A stretch of DNA of 26,137 nt from CAYFVR01 sp964346545 (GCA_964346545.1 CAYFVR010000025.1:1-26137), one strand, 5' to 3'; positions 15,182 to 23,202 are shown, counted from the first letter of the stretch. Translations and numbers: made by a program. The notes: generated from the sequence alone by a model not told the origin.

Positions 15182-18055
15182 ATGACGGGCAACCACACAA
15201 CCACCGCCGCGGATGATCGCCGGGGACGGCGTTTCTCCAGGCTTCGAGGGCGTTCCATTTCCCGGAACCTGGCCCTCGGCCTCAGCCTCATCATCTTTCT
15301 GGTTCAGGCCGTTTTGATGACCGCCATCGCCTTCCGCTTTTCCCACTCCGTTCGGCGGGAGGTGGCGGCCAAGGCCGACGAATACATCGACCGGCTCACC
15401 GGCGTGCTCACCCTGCCGGTCTGGCACATCGACCGGGCGGGCGTTCGAAGCATCGGCGGCGAATTCGCCCACAACGAACTGGTGGTCCACATCCGGGTGG
15501 CCGGTCCCGACGGCGAGTTGCTGTTCGCCTTCGATTCCGACCGGGGCGGAACGGTGGACGTGGAACGGAGGCGGCCCATCGTCCACCGGGGAGATGTCAT
15601 CGGTTGGGCCGAAATTGGCCTTTCGAATCGGCCCTACCGGGAAGATCTTCGGCAACTCCTCTTCCTCACCGGCCTGCTGTTTTTGGGCGCGGTGGCGGTG
15701 ATTTTCGTGGCCGCCGGCATGTTGCTGCGGGTGATGCTCCGCCGTCCCCTGGAAGATTTGCGGCGCGGCATGGAGCGGATCGAGCGGGGCGACCCGGCCC
15801 GGACGCCGGAGCGGCCGCCCTACCGGGAGCTGGCCGGCATCATCGACCGGTTCCGAAAGATGGGGCGGCGGGTGCGGGACCGGGAACTGGCCCTCACCGA
15901 CGCCAATCAACGGCTCCGCGCGGAGGTGACGGAGCGGCGGCGCGCCGAGACGATGAACCGGGCCCTGTTGGACATCGCAAACGCCGTGGTGACCGCCCAC
16001 GACCTCGACGAGCTGTACGCGGCCATTCACCGGACCCTGGGCCGCATCCTGGACGTGACCAATTTTTTCATCGCCCTCTACGACCGCGAACGGCGGTCCA
16101 TCGTCTTTCCCTACTGGCGGGACGAGGTGGACGCCGAATTTCCCGAAGTGACCGATTTCACCGAGACCGACTCCCTGACCGGAGAGGTGATCATGGCCCG
16201 CCGCCCGCTCATGATGCGGCGGGAGGCGCTGCGGGAACGGGCCCGGGAGGGGCGGATGCGGGGGACGCCTCCGGAGGTCTGGCTGGGCGCGCCGTTGATG
16301 GTGGGGAGCCGCGTGGTGGGCGTGATGGCGGCCCAGAGCTACACCGACCCCGAGCGGTACTCCGAGGCCGATCTGGAGCTGCTCTCCTCGGTTTCCGGCC
16401 AGGTGGCCATGGTCATCGATCGCAAGCGGAGCGAGGCGGCCCTGCGGGAAAGCGAGGCCCGCTTCAAGACGCTTTTCGAGGTTTCTCCCCAGGTGATTTC
16501 GCTGGCCGACATGAAGGACGGCCGCTTTGCCGATGTCAACGCGGAGTTTTGCCGACTTTCCGGATACGAAAAGGCGGAGGTCGTTGGGCGCACCAGCGTG
16601 GATCTGGGCCTTTTTACCGAACCGCAGCGGCGCTCCTTCATCGAAGCCATGCGGATCGGCGACGGGGAAATTCGAGGCTTTGAATGGGAATTCCCAAGAA
16701 AATCAGGAGATTTGGCGGAAACATTGATTTCCGCAAGAGAAATTTCCATCGAGGGGCGGGAAATGATCCTGTCGGTGGTCAACGACATCACGCCCCTGCG
16801 CAAGGCCCTGCGGGAGCGGGAGGAGCTTCGGGAGCGGCTGGCCCGGTCCCAGAAGATGGAAGCGATGGGGTTGCTGGCCGGCGGCGTGGCCCACGATCTC
16901 AACAACATTCTGTCCGGGCTGGTCAGCTACCCCGATCTGTTGCTGACCGGGCTGGGGCCGGACGACCCCATGCGGCGGCCGGTGGAAACCATCAAAACCG
17001 CCGGACAGCGGGCCGCCGCGGTGGTGGCCGACCTGCTGACCCTGGCCCGCGGCGTGGCCCGGGAACGAGAGACGGCGAGGCTGGACCGGCTGGTGAGCGA
17101 ATATCTGGAGTCGCCGGAATTCGCGGAGCTGGCCCGCCGTCATCCCGGGGTCTCGGTGGAAACCGAGTTCGACGCGACCGATCCATGGATCCACTGCTCG
17201 CCCGTCCACGTCAAAAAGGTGGTCATGAACCTTGTGGCCAACGCCGCGGAGGCCATCGGCGAAGCCGAGGGCCGGGTGATCCTGCGGGTGAATCGGCGGC
17301 GGGTTACCCGGAACTTTCGGGGCCAGGCGAAACTCTCCGGCGCGGAATGCGCGGTGCTGACGGTGGTCGACACCGGTCCGGGGATCTCCGAAGCGGACCT
17401 GGACCGGGTGTTCGAGCCCTTCTTCACCCGCAAGACGCAGGGGCGCAGCGGGACCGGCCTGGGTCTGGCGGTGGTCTGGAACACGGTGCAGGAACATGAC
17501 GGCCGAATCGACGTTTGCGGCGGGGCCGGCGGCGCCGCCTTCGAGGTCTTTTTTCCGCGGGTCCGGCGAGAGGAAACGGCGCCGGCTTCTCCGGCGGAGA
17601 TCCCCGTGTCGGGGAACGGGCGGCGGATTCTGGTGGTGGACGACGAAGAAACCCAGCGGGAGCTTGCCTGCGAAATGCTGAACCGGCTGGGCTATCGGAC
17701 GTGGGCGGTTTCCGGCGGCGAGGCGGCCCTGGAGTGGCTCCGGACCCGATCCGCCGATCTTGTGCTGTTGGACATGCTGATGCCGCCGGGCATGAACGGG
17801 CGCCAGACCTACGAGGCCATCGCGGCCGCCCATCCCGGACAACGGGCCGTCATCGCCAGCGGCTTTTCCGAGGATGCCGAGGTGCGCCGGGCCCAGCGGG
17901 CGGGGGCGGGGGGGTATTTGAAAAAACCGTACACCCTGGAAGAGATGGGCCGAGCCGTTCGCGCCGAGCTTTCCAGGGAATTGGCGCCCGAATGTCCGTC
18001 TTCGCCGGCGGCGGCGGCGGCCGAAACCGGGAGGGACGACGAACATGAAAATTGA
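15182..18055 (+). CDS. Membrane-bound hybrid sensor histidine kinase
   Basis: This 957-residue kinase has TM1 (about 30-51), a periplasmic sensor of about 105 residues, TM2 (about 157-180), HAMP (to about 235), a GAF domain (about 260-410), a PAS domain (about 425-537), then HisKA with H571 in GGVAHDLNNI. The HATPase domain follows, with N687 in NLVANAAEA, D730 in DTGPGIS, the F-box FEPFFTRK and GTGLGLAV. Last is a receiver domain (about 813-933) with acceptor D864 in LVLLDMLMPPGMNG and K914/K915 in YLKKPYT. All catalytic residues look intact. No DNA-binding or enzymatic output domain is attached. ATG 15182 has only a weak ribosome site; a GTG at 15152 is an alternative. Its last 11 nt overlap the next gene, so both are translated together and the MBL protein may be its partner. 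Confidence 0.93.
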   Translation: MTGNHTTTAADDRRGRRFSRLRGRSISRNLALGLSLIIFLVQAVLMTAIAFRFSHSVRREVAAKADEYIDRLTGVLTLPVWHIDRAGVRSIGGEFAHNELVVHIRVAGPDGELLFAFDSDRGGTVDVERRRPIVHRGDVIGWAEIGLSNRPYREDLRQLLFLTGLLFLGAVAVIFVAAGMLLRVMLRRPLEDLRRGMERIERGDPARTPERPPYRELAGIIDRFRKMGRRVRDRELALTDANQRLRAEVTERRRAETMNRALLDIANAVVTAHDLDELYAAIHRTLGRILDVTNFFIALYDRERRSIVFPYWRDEVDAEFPEVTDFTETDSLTGEVIMARRPLMMRREALRERAREGRMRGTPPEVWLGAPLMVGSRVVGVMAAQSYTDPERYSEADLELLSSVSGQVAMVIDRKRSEAALRESEARFKTLFEVSPQVISLADMKDGRFADVNAEFCRLSGYEKAEVVGRTSVDLGLFTEPQRRSFIEAMRIGDGEIRGFEWEFPRKSGDLAETLISAREISIEGREMILSVVNDITPLRKALREREELRERLARSQKMEAMGLLAGGVAHDLNNILSGLVSYPDLLLTGLGPDDPMRRPVETIKTAGQRAAAVVADLLTLARGVARERETARLDRLVSEYLESPEFAELARRHPGVSVETEFDATDPWIHCSPVHVKKVVMNLVANAAEAIGEAEGRVILRVNRRRVTRNFRGQAKLSGAECAVLTVVDTGPGISEADLDRVFEPFFTRKTQGRSGTGLGLAVVWNTVQEHDGRIDVCGGAGGAAFEVFFPRVRREETAPASPAEIPVSGNGRRILVVDDEETQRELACEMLNRLGYRTWAVSGGEAALEWLRTRSADLVLLDMLMPPGMNGRQTYEAIAAAHPGQRAVIASGFSEDAEVRRAQRAGAGGYLKKPYTLEEMGRAVRAELSRELAPECPSSPAAAAAETGRDDEHEN

Positions 18056-20282
18056 CAAGTACCGGGTGACGGACGGGCTTTTTCTGGTGAACATTCCCGA
18101 GGCGGGGCTGTCGATCCAGTGCGGCTGCCCGGCCGACAGCGTCAAGCATCTGGCCCGCCGGGGGCTCATCCAGACCCGGGAGGCCGACGGACACGCCTAT
18201 CAGACCGGTCCCAACGCGGTCCTGCTCTCGGACGTGCTGGTGCAGAACGGCAGCTTCGCCAACCTGGCCGAATTTCCCGTTCTCCAGATGCTCTACCGCC
18301 AGGGCATGATCATTCCGGGCCATCCCAACAACACCGGCGTCAAACCCATGCTGATCGGCATCGGCGAGCAGGTGCGGGCCCAGATGGCCTACATTCACCG
18401 GGGCAATTACGGCCTGGTTTCCGAGGAGGAGATGATCGAAACCGGGATCTCTCCCGAAACCGCCCGGGAAATGATGCGGCTGAAGCTCAAATTCGCCTTC
18501 GGCCGGATCACCCCGGCCGACGAGATGCTCGACACGCGGATCGTGGAGGACGCTCCGGTCGAGCTGCGCAACGGGGTCTTCGTTCGCCGGTTGAAATTCA
18601 ACGTGTTTGAAATCCGGCACGGAGACGATGCGGTCACGGTGGACCTGAACCTCGGGCCCGACGGCGGCTACGTGCCCTCCTATCCGCTGGACTTCCACCA
18701 CATCGCCCGGGAATACTTCGCGGTGATCCACTCCGGAGAGGGCGACGGCTGGAACGTCAACCGGCCCTGCATGTCCAGCATTCTGATGTTTCAGGGGCGG
18801 ATCTACCTCATCGACGCGGGCCCCAACGTGCTGCACAGCCTGACGGCGCTGGGCATCGGCGTCAACGAGGTGGAAGGCATTTTCCACACCCACGCCCACG
18901 ACGACCACATCGCCGGGTTCAGCACTTTGATGCGGGCGGATCGCCGGATCAAATACTTCGCGACGCCGCTGGTTCGGGCCTCGGTGGCCCGGAAGCTGTC
19001 GGCCCTGATGTCCATGCCCGAATCCTTCCTGGAAGATTATTTCGAAATCCGCGACCTGGCCTTCGACCAATGGAACGACATCGACGGTCTGGAAGTGATG
19101 CCGGCCTTTTCCCCCCATCCGGTGGAAACCTCCATTTTGATGTTTCGGACGCTCTGGGTGGACGGCTACCGGTCCTACGCCCATTTCGCCGACATCGTCT
19201 CCCTGGAGGTGTTGGCCGGCTTCGTCACCGACGACGATTCGGCGCCGGGGGTTTCCCGCGATTTTTACAAGCGGGTTCAAGATCTGTATCTGGGGCCGTT
19301 CGACATCAAAAAGCTGGACGTGGGCGGCGGGCTCATCCACGGCGAGGCCCGGGACTTCCGCCACGACCCTTCGGACAAGATCGTGCTGTCCCACACCTCC
19401 GAAGGGCTCAACGCCGAGCAGAAGCAGATCGGCTCCGGCGCGCCCTTCGGCATGGTGGACGTGCTGATCCCCGCCACCCAGAACTATCTCCACGCCCAGG
19501 CCCTGGAATTCCTCCGCACCTATTTTCCCGACGCGCCGTTGCACCAGCTCCGGATTCTGCTCAACAATCGGCTGGCGCTGTTCAATCCGCAGTCGATCCT
19601 GCTCAAGGACGGGGCCTTCGCCAAGGAGATTCATCTGATCCTGACCGGCAACGTGGAGCGAATTCAATCGGAGATGGGCATCCACAGCATCCTGTCGGCC
19701 GGGGCCCTGATCGGCGAGTTCTCCGTCATGGAATCCCAGCCTTCGGTGGGCACCTTCCGCGCCGCCAACTACGCGCAGGCCCTCTGTCTGCCCCGGAGCC
19801 TCTACCTGGAGTTCGTCAACCACAACCGGCTGTTCGACGGCATAGAACGTTTGTATGCCCGGCGGGATTTTCTCCAGAAGACCTGGCTGTTCGGCGAGGT
19901 GGTTTCCTACCCCACCCAAAACAAGCTGGCCACCGCCATGACCCGCCTTTCTCTGGCGGAGGGCGAGCCGTTCGATCCGGCCGACGGCGAAGACGTCTAT
20001 CTGGTCCTTTCGGGAACCCTGGAGCGACGGCATCCGGACCCGGTTCGGGTGGAACTCCTGGTTTCCGGCTGTTTCTTCGGCGAGGAGCGGGTGCTCTTCG
20101 CCGAGAAGGGCGCCTATCGCGTCCGGGCCGCCGAGGCGGCGGAGCTGTACCGGGTGCCCGGAGACATGCTGCTGGAAATTCCCGTGGTGCGGTGGAAGCT
20201 GTTCGAGGCCTACCAGAAGCGGCACGAATGCGATTTGACGGCCCGCCACGCCCCCGACGCCCGCCTCGGGGCTCGAATCTGA
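18045..20282 (+). CDS. MBL-fold hydrolase fused to two degenerate cyclic-nucleotide-binding-like domains
   Basis: A cytoplasmic-looking 745-residue protein without signal peptide or membrane helices. Residues 1-215 form a region I do not recognise. Residues about 216-470 are a metallo-beta-lactamase fold: HTHAHDDH (281-288, ligands H283, H285, D287, H288), H358 in SPHPVETS, D383 in HFADIV and H450 in VLSHTSEG, so the di-metal site looks complete. Residues about 495-600 and 615-735 resemble CAP_ED/cNMP domains (LIGEFSVME and FFGEERVL), but the Arg of the phosphate-binding cassette is missing in both. The start overlaps the hybrid kinase gene by 11 nt. A small hairpin plus T6 (20282-20303) follows the stop. 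A phosphodiesterase, thiol-ester or redox (flavodiiron-like) activity is possible; no flavodoxin domain is present. Domain calls are firm for MBL, moderate for cNMP. Confidence 0.85.
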   Translation: MKIDKYRVTDGLFLVNIPEAGLSIQCGCPADSVKHLARRGLIQTREADGHAYQTGPNAVLLSDVLVQNGSFANLAEFPVLQMLYRQGMIIPGHPNNTGVKPMLIGIGEQVRAQMAYIHRGNYGLVSEEEMIETGISPETAREMMRLKLKFAFGRITPADEMLDTRIVEDAPVELRNGVFVRRLKFNVFEIRHGDDAVTVDLNLGPDGGYVPSYPLDFHHIAREYFAVIHSGEGDGWNVNRPCMSSILMFQGRIYLIDAGPNVLHSLTALGIGVNEVEGIFHTHAHDDHIAGFSTLMRADRRIKYFATPLVRASVARKLSALMSMPESFLEDYFEIRDLAFDQWNDIDGLEVMPAFSPHPVETSILMFRTLWVDGYRSYAHFADIVSLEVLAGFVTDDDSAPGVSRDFYKRVQDLYLGPFDIKKLDVGGGLIHGEARDFRHDPSDKIVLSHTSEGLNAEQKQIGSGAPFGMVDVLIPATQNYLHAQALEFLRTYFPDAPLHQLRILLNNRLALFNPQSILLKDGAFAKEIHLILTGNVERIQSEMGIHSILSAGALIGEFSVMESQPSVGTFRAANYAQALCLPRSLYLEFVNHNRLFDGIERLYARRDFLQKTWLFGEVVSYPTQNKLATAMTRLSLAEGEPFDPADGEDVYLVLSGTLERRHPDPVRVELLVSGCFFGEERVLFAEKGAYRVRAAEAAELYRVPGDMLLEIPVVRWKLFEAYQKRHECDLTARHAPDARLGARI

Positions 20283-20303
20283 ATCCGAACGGATTGCTTT
20301 TTT
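20282..20303 (+). terminator. Possible weak terminator after the MBL gene
   Basis: AATCC-GAAC-GGATT (20282-20295) forms a short 5-bp hairpin, followed by GC and six T (20298-20303). It starts on the last base of the stop codon. The stem is short and AT-containing, so efficiency is doubtful. Confidence 0.4.
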
Positions 20304-20348
20304 CGGCCGAATCCGATATGGGGACGAAAAATTTTTGGCGAGACCCCC

Positions 20349-20397
20349 GAACGCCGGCCGTCGGGTTCCGGAATGCCGGAACCCGGCCCCGGCGTTC
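20349..20397 (+). promoter_or_regulatory. Large double-stem hairpin in the trpS leader
   Basis: Outer arms GAACGCCGG (20349-20357) and CCGGCGTTC (20389-20397) pair perfectly. Inner arms GGGTTCCGG (20363-20371) and CCGGAACCC (20376-20384) pair perfectly around a 4-nt loop. No T-run follows, and the trpS ribosome site starts about 16 nt later. It could be a leader structure, a transcript-end stabiliser of the preceding gene or a dispersed repeat. No T-box sequence or Trp-rich leader peptide was seen. Confidence 0.5.
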
Positions 20398-20428
20398 TTG
20401 ATGTGGTTATCAGGGAGATTTCAACGAC

Positions 20429-21415
20429 ATGACCGAACAAAAACGAATCCTCAGCGGCATGCGCCCCACCGGCAGGCTGCATTTGGGCAACCTGCACGGC
20501 GCCCTCCACAACTGGATCGAGATGCAGGACCGCTTCGACTGCTTTTTCTTCATCGCCGACTGGCACGCGCTGACCACCGGCTACGAGGAGACCGGCGCCA
20601 TCCGCGACAACAGCCGGGACGTGATGATCGACTGGCTGAGCGCGGGGCTTTCTCCGGAGAAAAACACCCTTTTCGTGCAGTCCCACGTCAAGGAACACGC
20701 CGAGCTGTTCCTGCTGCTGTCCATGATCACCCCGGTGCCCTGGCTGGAACGGAACCCGACCTACAAGGACCAGATGATCCAGATGACCAACAAGGATCTC
20801 TCCACCTTCGGATTCCTGGGCTACCCGGTGCTCCAGGCCGCCGACATCATCATCTACAAGGCCAACGGCGTGCCGGTGGGAATGGACCAGGTGCCCCACG
20901 TGGAGATCACCCGGGAGATCGCTCGGCGGTTCAACCATCTCTACGGCCACGTTTTTCCCGAACCGGAGGCGGTGCTGACCAAGACCTCCAAGGTGCTGGG
21001 CTGGGACCGGCGGAAGATGAGCAAGAGCTACGAAAACGCCATCTATCTTTCCGACGATCCGGATACGGTGCTGGACAAGGTTTCCCGCTTCGTCACCGAC
21101 CCCAATCGGAAGCGGCGGGCCGACCCCGGCAATCCCGATATTTGCAACGTCTTCGATTTTCATAAAATGTATTCCCCGCCGGCCCTGGTCCACGAAGTCA
21201 ACGAGCAGTGCCGCACCGCCGGCATCGGTTGCGTGGAATGCAAGAAGAAGATGGGAGAGCGCCTGGTGGCCTTTTTGGCCCCGATTCGGGAACGGCGGGA
21301 ACACTTCGAGGCCAACCCGGAGCAGGTGGCCGAGATCATCGTGGCCGGCGGGGCCAAGGCCCGCGGGGTGGCCCGGGAAACGTTGGAGGAGGTGCGGGCC
21401 GCCATTCGGATTTGA
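20429..21415 (+). CDS. trpS: Tryptophanyl-tRNA synthetase
   Basis: TrpRS charges tRNA-Trp with tryptophan using ATP. The 328-residue class I enzyme has the HIGH-type motif HLGN (18-21) within GMRPTGRLHLGNLHGAL, and KMSKS (196-200). FFFIADWHALTT and GYPVLQAADIIIYKANGVPVGMDQVPHVEITREIARRFN are the usual tryptophan-pocket and dimer regions. Length is normal for bacteria. ATG 20429 has AGGGAGA upstream at a slightly long spacing. It follows a large leader hairpin and precedes scpA by 67 bp, so trpS-scpA-scpB may be one transcript. Two cysteines in the GCVECKKKMGE segment near residue 270 are common in this family branch. Confidence 0.95.
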   Translation: MTEQKRILSGMRPTGRLHLGNLHGALHNWIEMQDRFDCFFFIADWHALTTGYEETGAIRDNSRDVMIDWLSAGLSPEKNTLFVQSHVKEHAELFLLLSMITPVPWLERNPTYKDQMIQMTNKDLSTFGFLGYPVLQAADIIIYKANGVPVGMDQVPHVEITREIARRFNHLYGHVFPEPEAVLTKTSKVLGWDRRKMSKSYENAIYLSDDPDTVLDKVSRFVTDPNRKRRADPGNPDICNVFDFHKMYSPPALVHEVNEQCRTAGIGCVECKKKMGERLVAFLAPIRERREHFEANPEQVAEIIVAGGAKARGVARETLEEVRAAIRI

Positions 21416-21469
21416 TCCGTGCCCCATTGCCGTTCACTTCTTTCCGAACCGGATGACGCCAGGAATGCC

Positions 21470-21493
21470 ATGAGCGCTCCCCATGTCCGCTGA
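21470..21493 (+). CDS. Possible 7-codon leader ORF overlapping the scpA start
   Basis: ATG 21470 encodes MSAPHVR and stops at TGA 21491-21493, ten bases into scpA. An AGGA lies 7 nt before this ATG, while scpA's own ATG at 21483 has no ribosome site. Termination and re-initiation here could load ribosomes on scpA. A one-base error in the CCCC run at 21479-21482 would instead fuse it in frame to scpA. Confidence 0.35.
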   Translation: MSAPHVR

Positions 21494-22199
21494 ACGCTAC
21501 GAAGTCCGGGTCGAAAAGGTCTTCGAAGGGCCGATGGACCTGCTGGTCTTCCTCATCAAGAAGCACGAGTTGGACATCTACGACATTCCCATCGCCATGA
21601 TCACCGACCAGTTTTTGGCGCACGTCGAATGGATGCGGTCGCTGAACATCGACGTGGCCGGGGATTTCCTGCTCATGGCCAGCACCCTGACCCAGATCAA
21701 GTCCCGGATGTTGCTGCCCCTTCACGCGGCGGGGGAGGAGGCGGAAGAGGATCCCCGGCTGGAAATCGTTCGCCCCCTGGCCGAGTATCTGCGCATGAAG
21801 GCCGCCGCCGAGGCCCTGGCCGCCCGGCCGTTGCTGGAGGACGCCGTCTTCCGCCGCCGCCCCCCCGCCGACGAAGTCCGCCTGGACCCGGCCGAGCGGG
21901 TGGTGGAGGCCGGATTGTTCGAGCTGATCGACGCCTTCGGCCGGGTGGTTCGCCGGGCGTCCCTGCGGACCTCGCTGACCTTCGAGGAGGAGCGGGTGTC
22001 CATTCGGGATCGAATCGCCGAGATCGTCGATTTTCTGGAGTCCCGGGGAACGGTCGCCTTCCGGGAGCTGTTCGCGCCCGGCGCCGGAAAGGACCAGATG
22101 ATCGTCACCTTTCTGGCGATTCTGGAGATGGCCCGGCTGGAGCTGATCCGGGTGGCGCAAGAAATTCCCGGCGGCGCGATCCGGATTCAGTATCAATGA
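21483..22199 (+). CDS. scpA: Segregation and condensation protein A
   Basis: ScpA is the kleisin subunit that links the SMC heads in the bacterial condensin complex with ScpB. The 238 residues start YEVRVEKVFEGPMDLLVFLIKKHELDIYDIPIAMITDQF, the signature N-terminal helix bundle that binds the SMC neck. DFLLMASTLTQIKSRMLLP follows, and the C-terminal winged helix (VTFLAILEMARLELIRV) binds the SMC cap. The middle linker is charged and variable, as usual. ATG 21483 is the only start in this frame since a TGA lies at 21471-21473, but it lacks a ribosome site; a tiny leader ORF overlaps it. The stop overlaps the scpB start (ATGA). Confidence 0.95.
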   Translation: MSAERYEVRVEKVFEGPMDLLVFLIKKHELDIYDIPIAMITDQFLAHVEWMRSLNIDVAGDFLLMASTLTQIKSRMLLPLHAAGEEAEEDPRLEIVRPLAEYLRMKAAAEALAARPLLEDAVFRRRPPADEVRLDPAERVVEAGLFELIDAFGRVVRRASLRTSLTFEEERVSIRDRIAEIVDFLESRGTVAFRELFAPGAGKDQMIVTFLAILEMARLELIRVAQEIPGGAIRIQYQ

Positions 22200-22879
22200 A
22201 GGAAACCCTGAAACCGATCATTGAAAGTCTGCTGTTCGTGGCTGGCGAACCGCTGACGCCGCGCCGAATCCAGGACGCGCTGGAGCTTCGGGATCCGTCG
22301 GTGATCCGAGAGGTGATGGCCGATTTGGCCGCCGACTACGAGGCCCGGGGCGGCGGATTTTATCTGGACGAGGTTGCCGGCGGCTATCAGCTTCGCACTC
22401 GGCCGGAATTCCGAGACGCGATCCGTCGGCTGCTCGGCGCGGGAAGCGCCCGGTTGAGCCCGGCGGCGCTGGAGACCTTGGCCATCATCGCCTACCGCCA
22501 GCCGGCGATGCGGGCCGACATCGACCATGTCCGGGGCGTGGATTCCGGCGGCGTGCTGCGAGCGCTGCTGGAACGGCGGCTGATCCGGGTGCTGGGGCGC
22601 AAGGAAATCCCCGGCCGCCCGCTGATTTACGGCACCACCCGCCAGTTTCTGGAAGTCTTCGGCCTGCGGGATTTGAAAGACCTCCCCACGCTGAAGGAGA
22701 TCGCCGCCATGGGCGAGGCGGATTCGGCGGGAGAGGCGGTCCCGGAAACCGCCGAAGCCGGAGGCGAGGCCCTCGATAGCGCGGCCGGAGCCGAGGGAGA
22801 AGCCATGGCGGAATCCCCCGACTCGGGAGCGGCGCCCTCCGACCCCGGCGAACCCGAATCCGATGGAAAAAACACTTGA
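22196..22879 (+). CDS. scpB: Segregation and condensation protein B
   Basis: ScpB dimers bind ScpA within the SMC-ScpAB condensin. The 227 residues hold two winged helices: IIESLLFVAGEPLTPRRIQDAL (residues 7-28) and LSPAALETLAIIAYRQPAMRADIDHVRGVDSGGVLRALLERRLIRVLGR. The text TLAIIAYRQP and the following GRPLIYGTTRQFLEVFGL are diagnostic. The C-terminal 45 residues are an acidic, Ala/Glu/Ser-rich tail, probably disordered. ATG 22196 overlaps the scpA stop by 4 nt. The stop codon lies inside the -35 box of the tRNA-Val promoter. Confidence 0.95.
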   Translation: MKETLKPIIESLLFVAGEPLTPRRIQDALELRDPSVIREVMADLAADYEARGGGFYLDEVAGGYQLRTRPEFRDAIRRLLGAGSARLSPAALETLAIIAYRQPAMRADIDHVRGVDSGGVLRALLERRLIRVLGRKEIPGRPLIYGTTRQFLEVFGLRDLKDLPTLKEIAAMGEADSAGEAVPETAEAGGEALDSAAGAEGEAMAESPDSGAAPSDPGEPESDGKNT

Positions 22880-22904
22880 CCCGAGCCGGGATTCCCAGTA
22901 TAAA
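22876..22904 (+). promoter_or_regulatory. Sigma-70 type promoter of tRNA-Val
   Basis: TTGACC (22876-22881) and TATAAA (22899-22904) are separated by exactly 17 nt; each matches consensus at five of six positions. Transcription would start near 22911, about 9 nt before the mature tRNA. The -35 overlaps the scpB stop codon. Confidence 0.8.
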
Positions 22905-22919
22905 CGCCGAGAAAATCAA

Positions 22920-22994
22920 GGGCGATTAACTCAGCGGGAGAGTGCTACCTTCACACGGTAGAAGTCACTGGTTCAAACCCAGTATCGCCCACCA
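22920..22994 (+). tRNA. tRNA-Val (anticodon CAC)
   Basis: A full cloverleaf can be drawn: acceptor GGGCGAT/ATCGCCC, D-stem ACTC/GAGT, anticodon stem CTACC/GGTAG with loop TTCACAC (anticodon CAC, reads GUG), variable AAGTC, T-arm ACTGG-TTCAAAC-CCAGT, discriminator A and an encoded CCA (22992-22994). All stems are fully paired. It has its own promoter and terminator, so it is a single-tRNA unit. Confidence 0.95.
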
Positions 22995-23005
22995 TCGCAC
23001 GTACG

Positions 23006-23036
23006 AGGCCGTCGGAAATCCGACGGCCTTTTTTTT
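23006..23036 (+). terminator. Rho-independent terminator of tRNA-Val
   Basis: AGGCCGTCGG (23006-23015) pairs perfectly with CCGACGGCCT (23020-23029) around AAAT, followed by a run of eight T (23029-23036). It is 11 bp after the tRNA CCA end. Confidence 0.92.
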
Positions 23037-23104
23037 GCCGAATTTCGCGAACCTTCCCTTCGCCCCTTCGAAATTCCCCCTTTTTCGGCAAAACCCACCA
23101 AGCC

Positions 23105-23157
23105 TTCTATTTTTTTAGAAAAAAATCCTTTACCTCCCGATTGGCCTGGATTATGGT
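23105..23157 (+). promoter_or_regulatory. Likely promoter of the IHF/HU gene with AT-rich upstream element
   Basis: TTTACC (23129-23134) and TATGGT (23152-23157) are spaced by 17 nt. Directly upstream is an A/T run with the inverted repeat TTCTA...TAGAA (23105-23120), placed like an UP element. Together this is a plausible strong promoter, 45 bp before the gene. Confidence 0.5.
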
Positions 23158-23202
23158 AACGACCTTTCCGAAACCGCTTTACGCGCAGAGGTGCATACCC
23201 GC

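Noticed and set aside
17850..20249. Minus-strand open frame of about 800 codons across the MBL gene
   Set aside because: It is antisense to a protein with intact MBL motifs, has shadow-like composition (Arg/Gly/His/Pro-rich) and no ribosome site.
20283..20428. T-box or Trp attenuator before trpS
   Set aside because: No T-box consensus and no Trp-rich leader peptide; the hairpin present lacks a following T-run.
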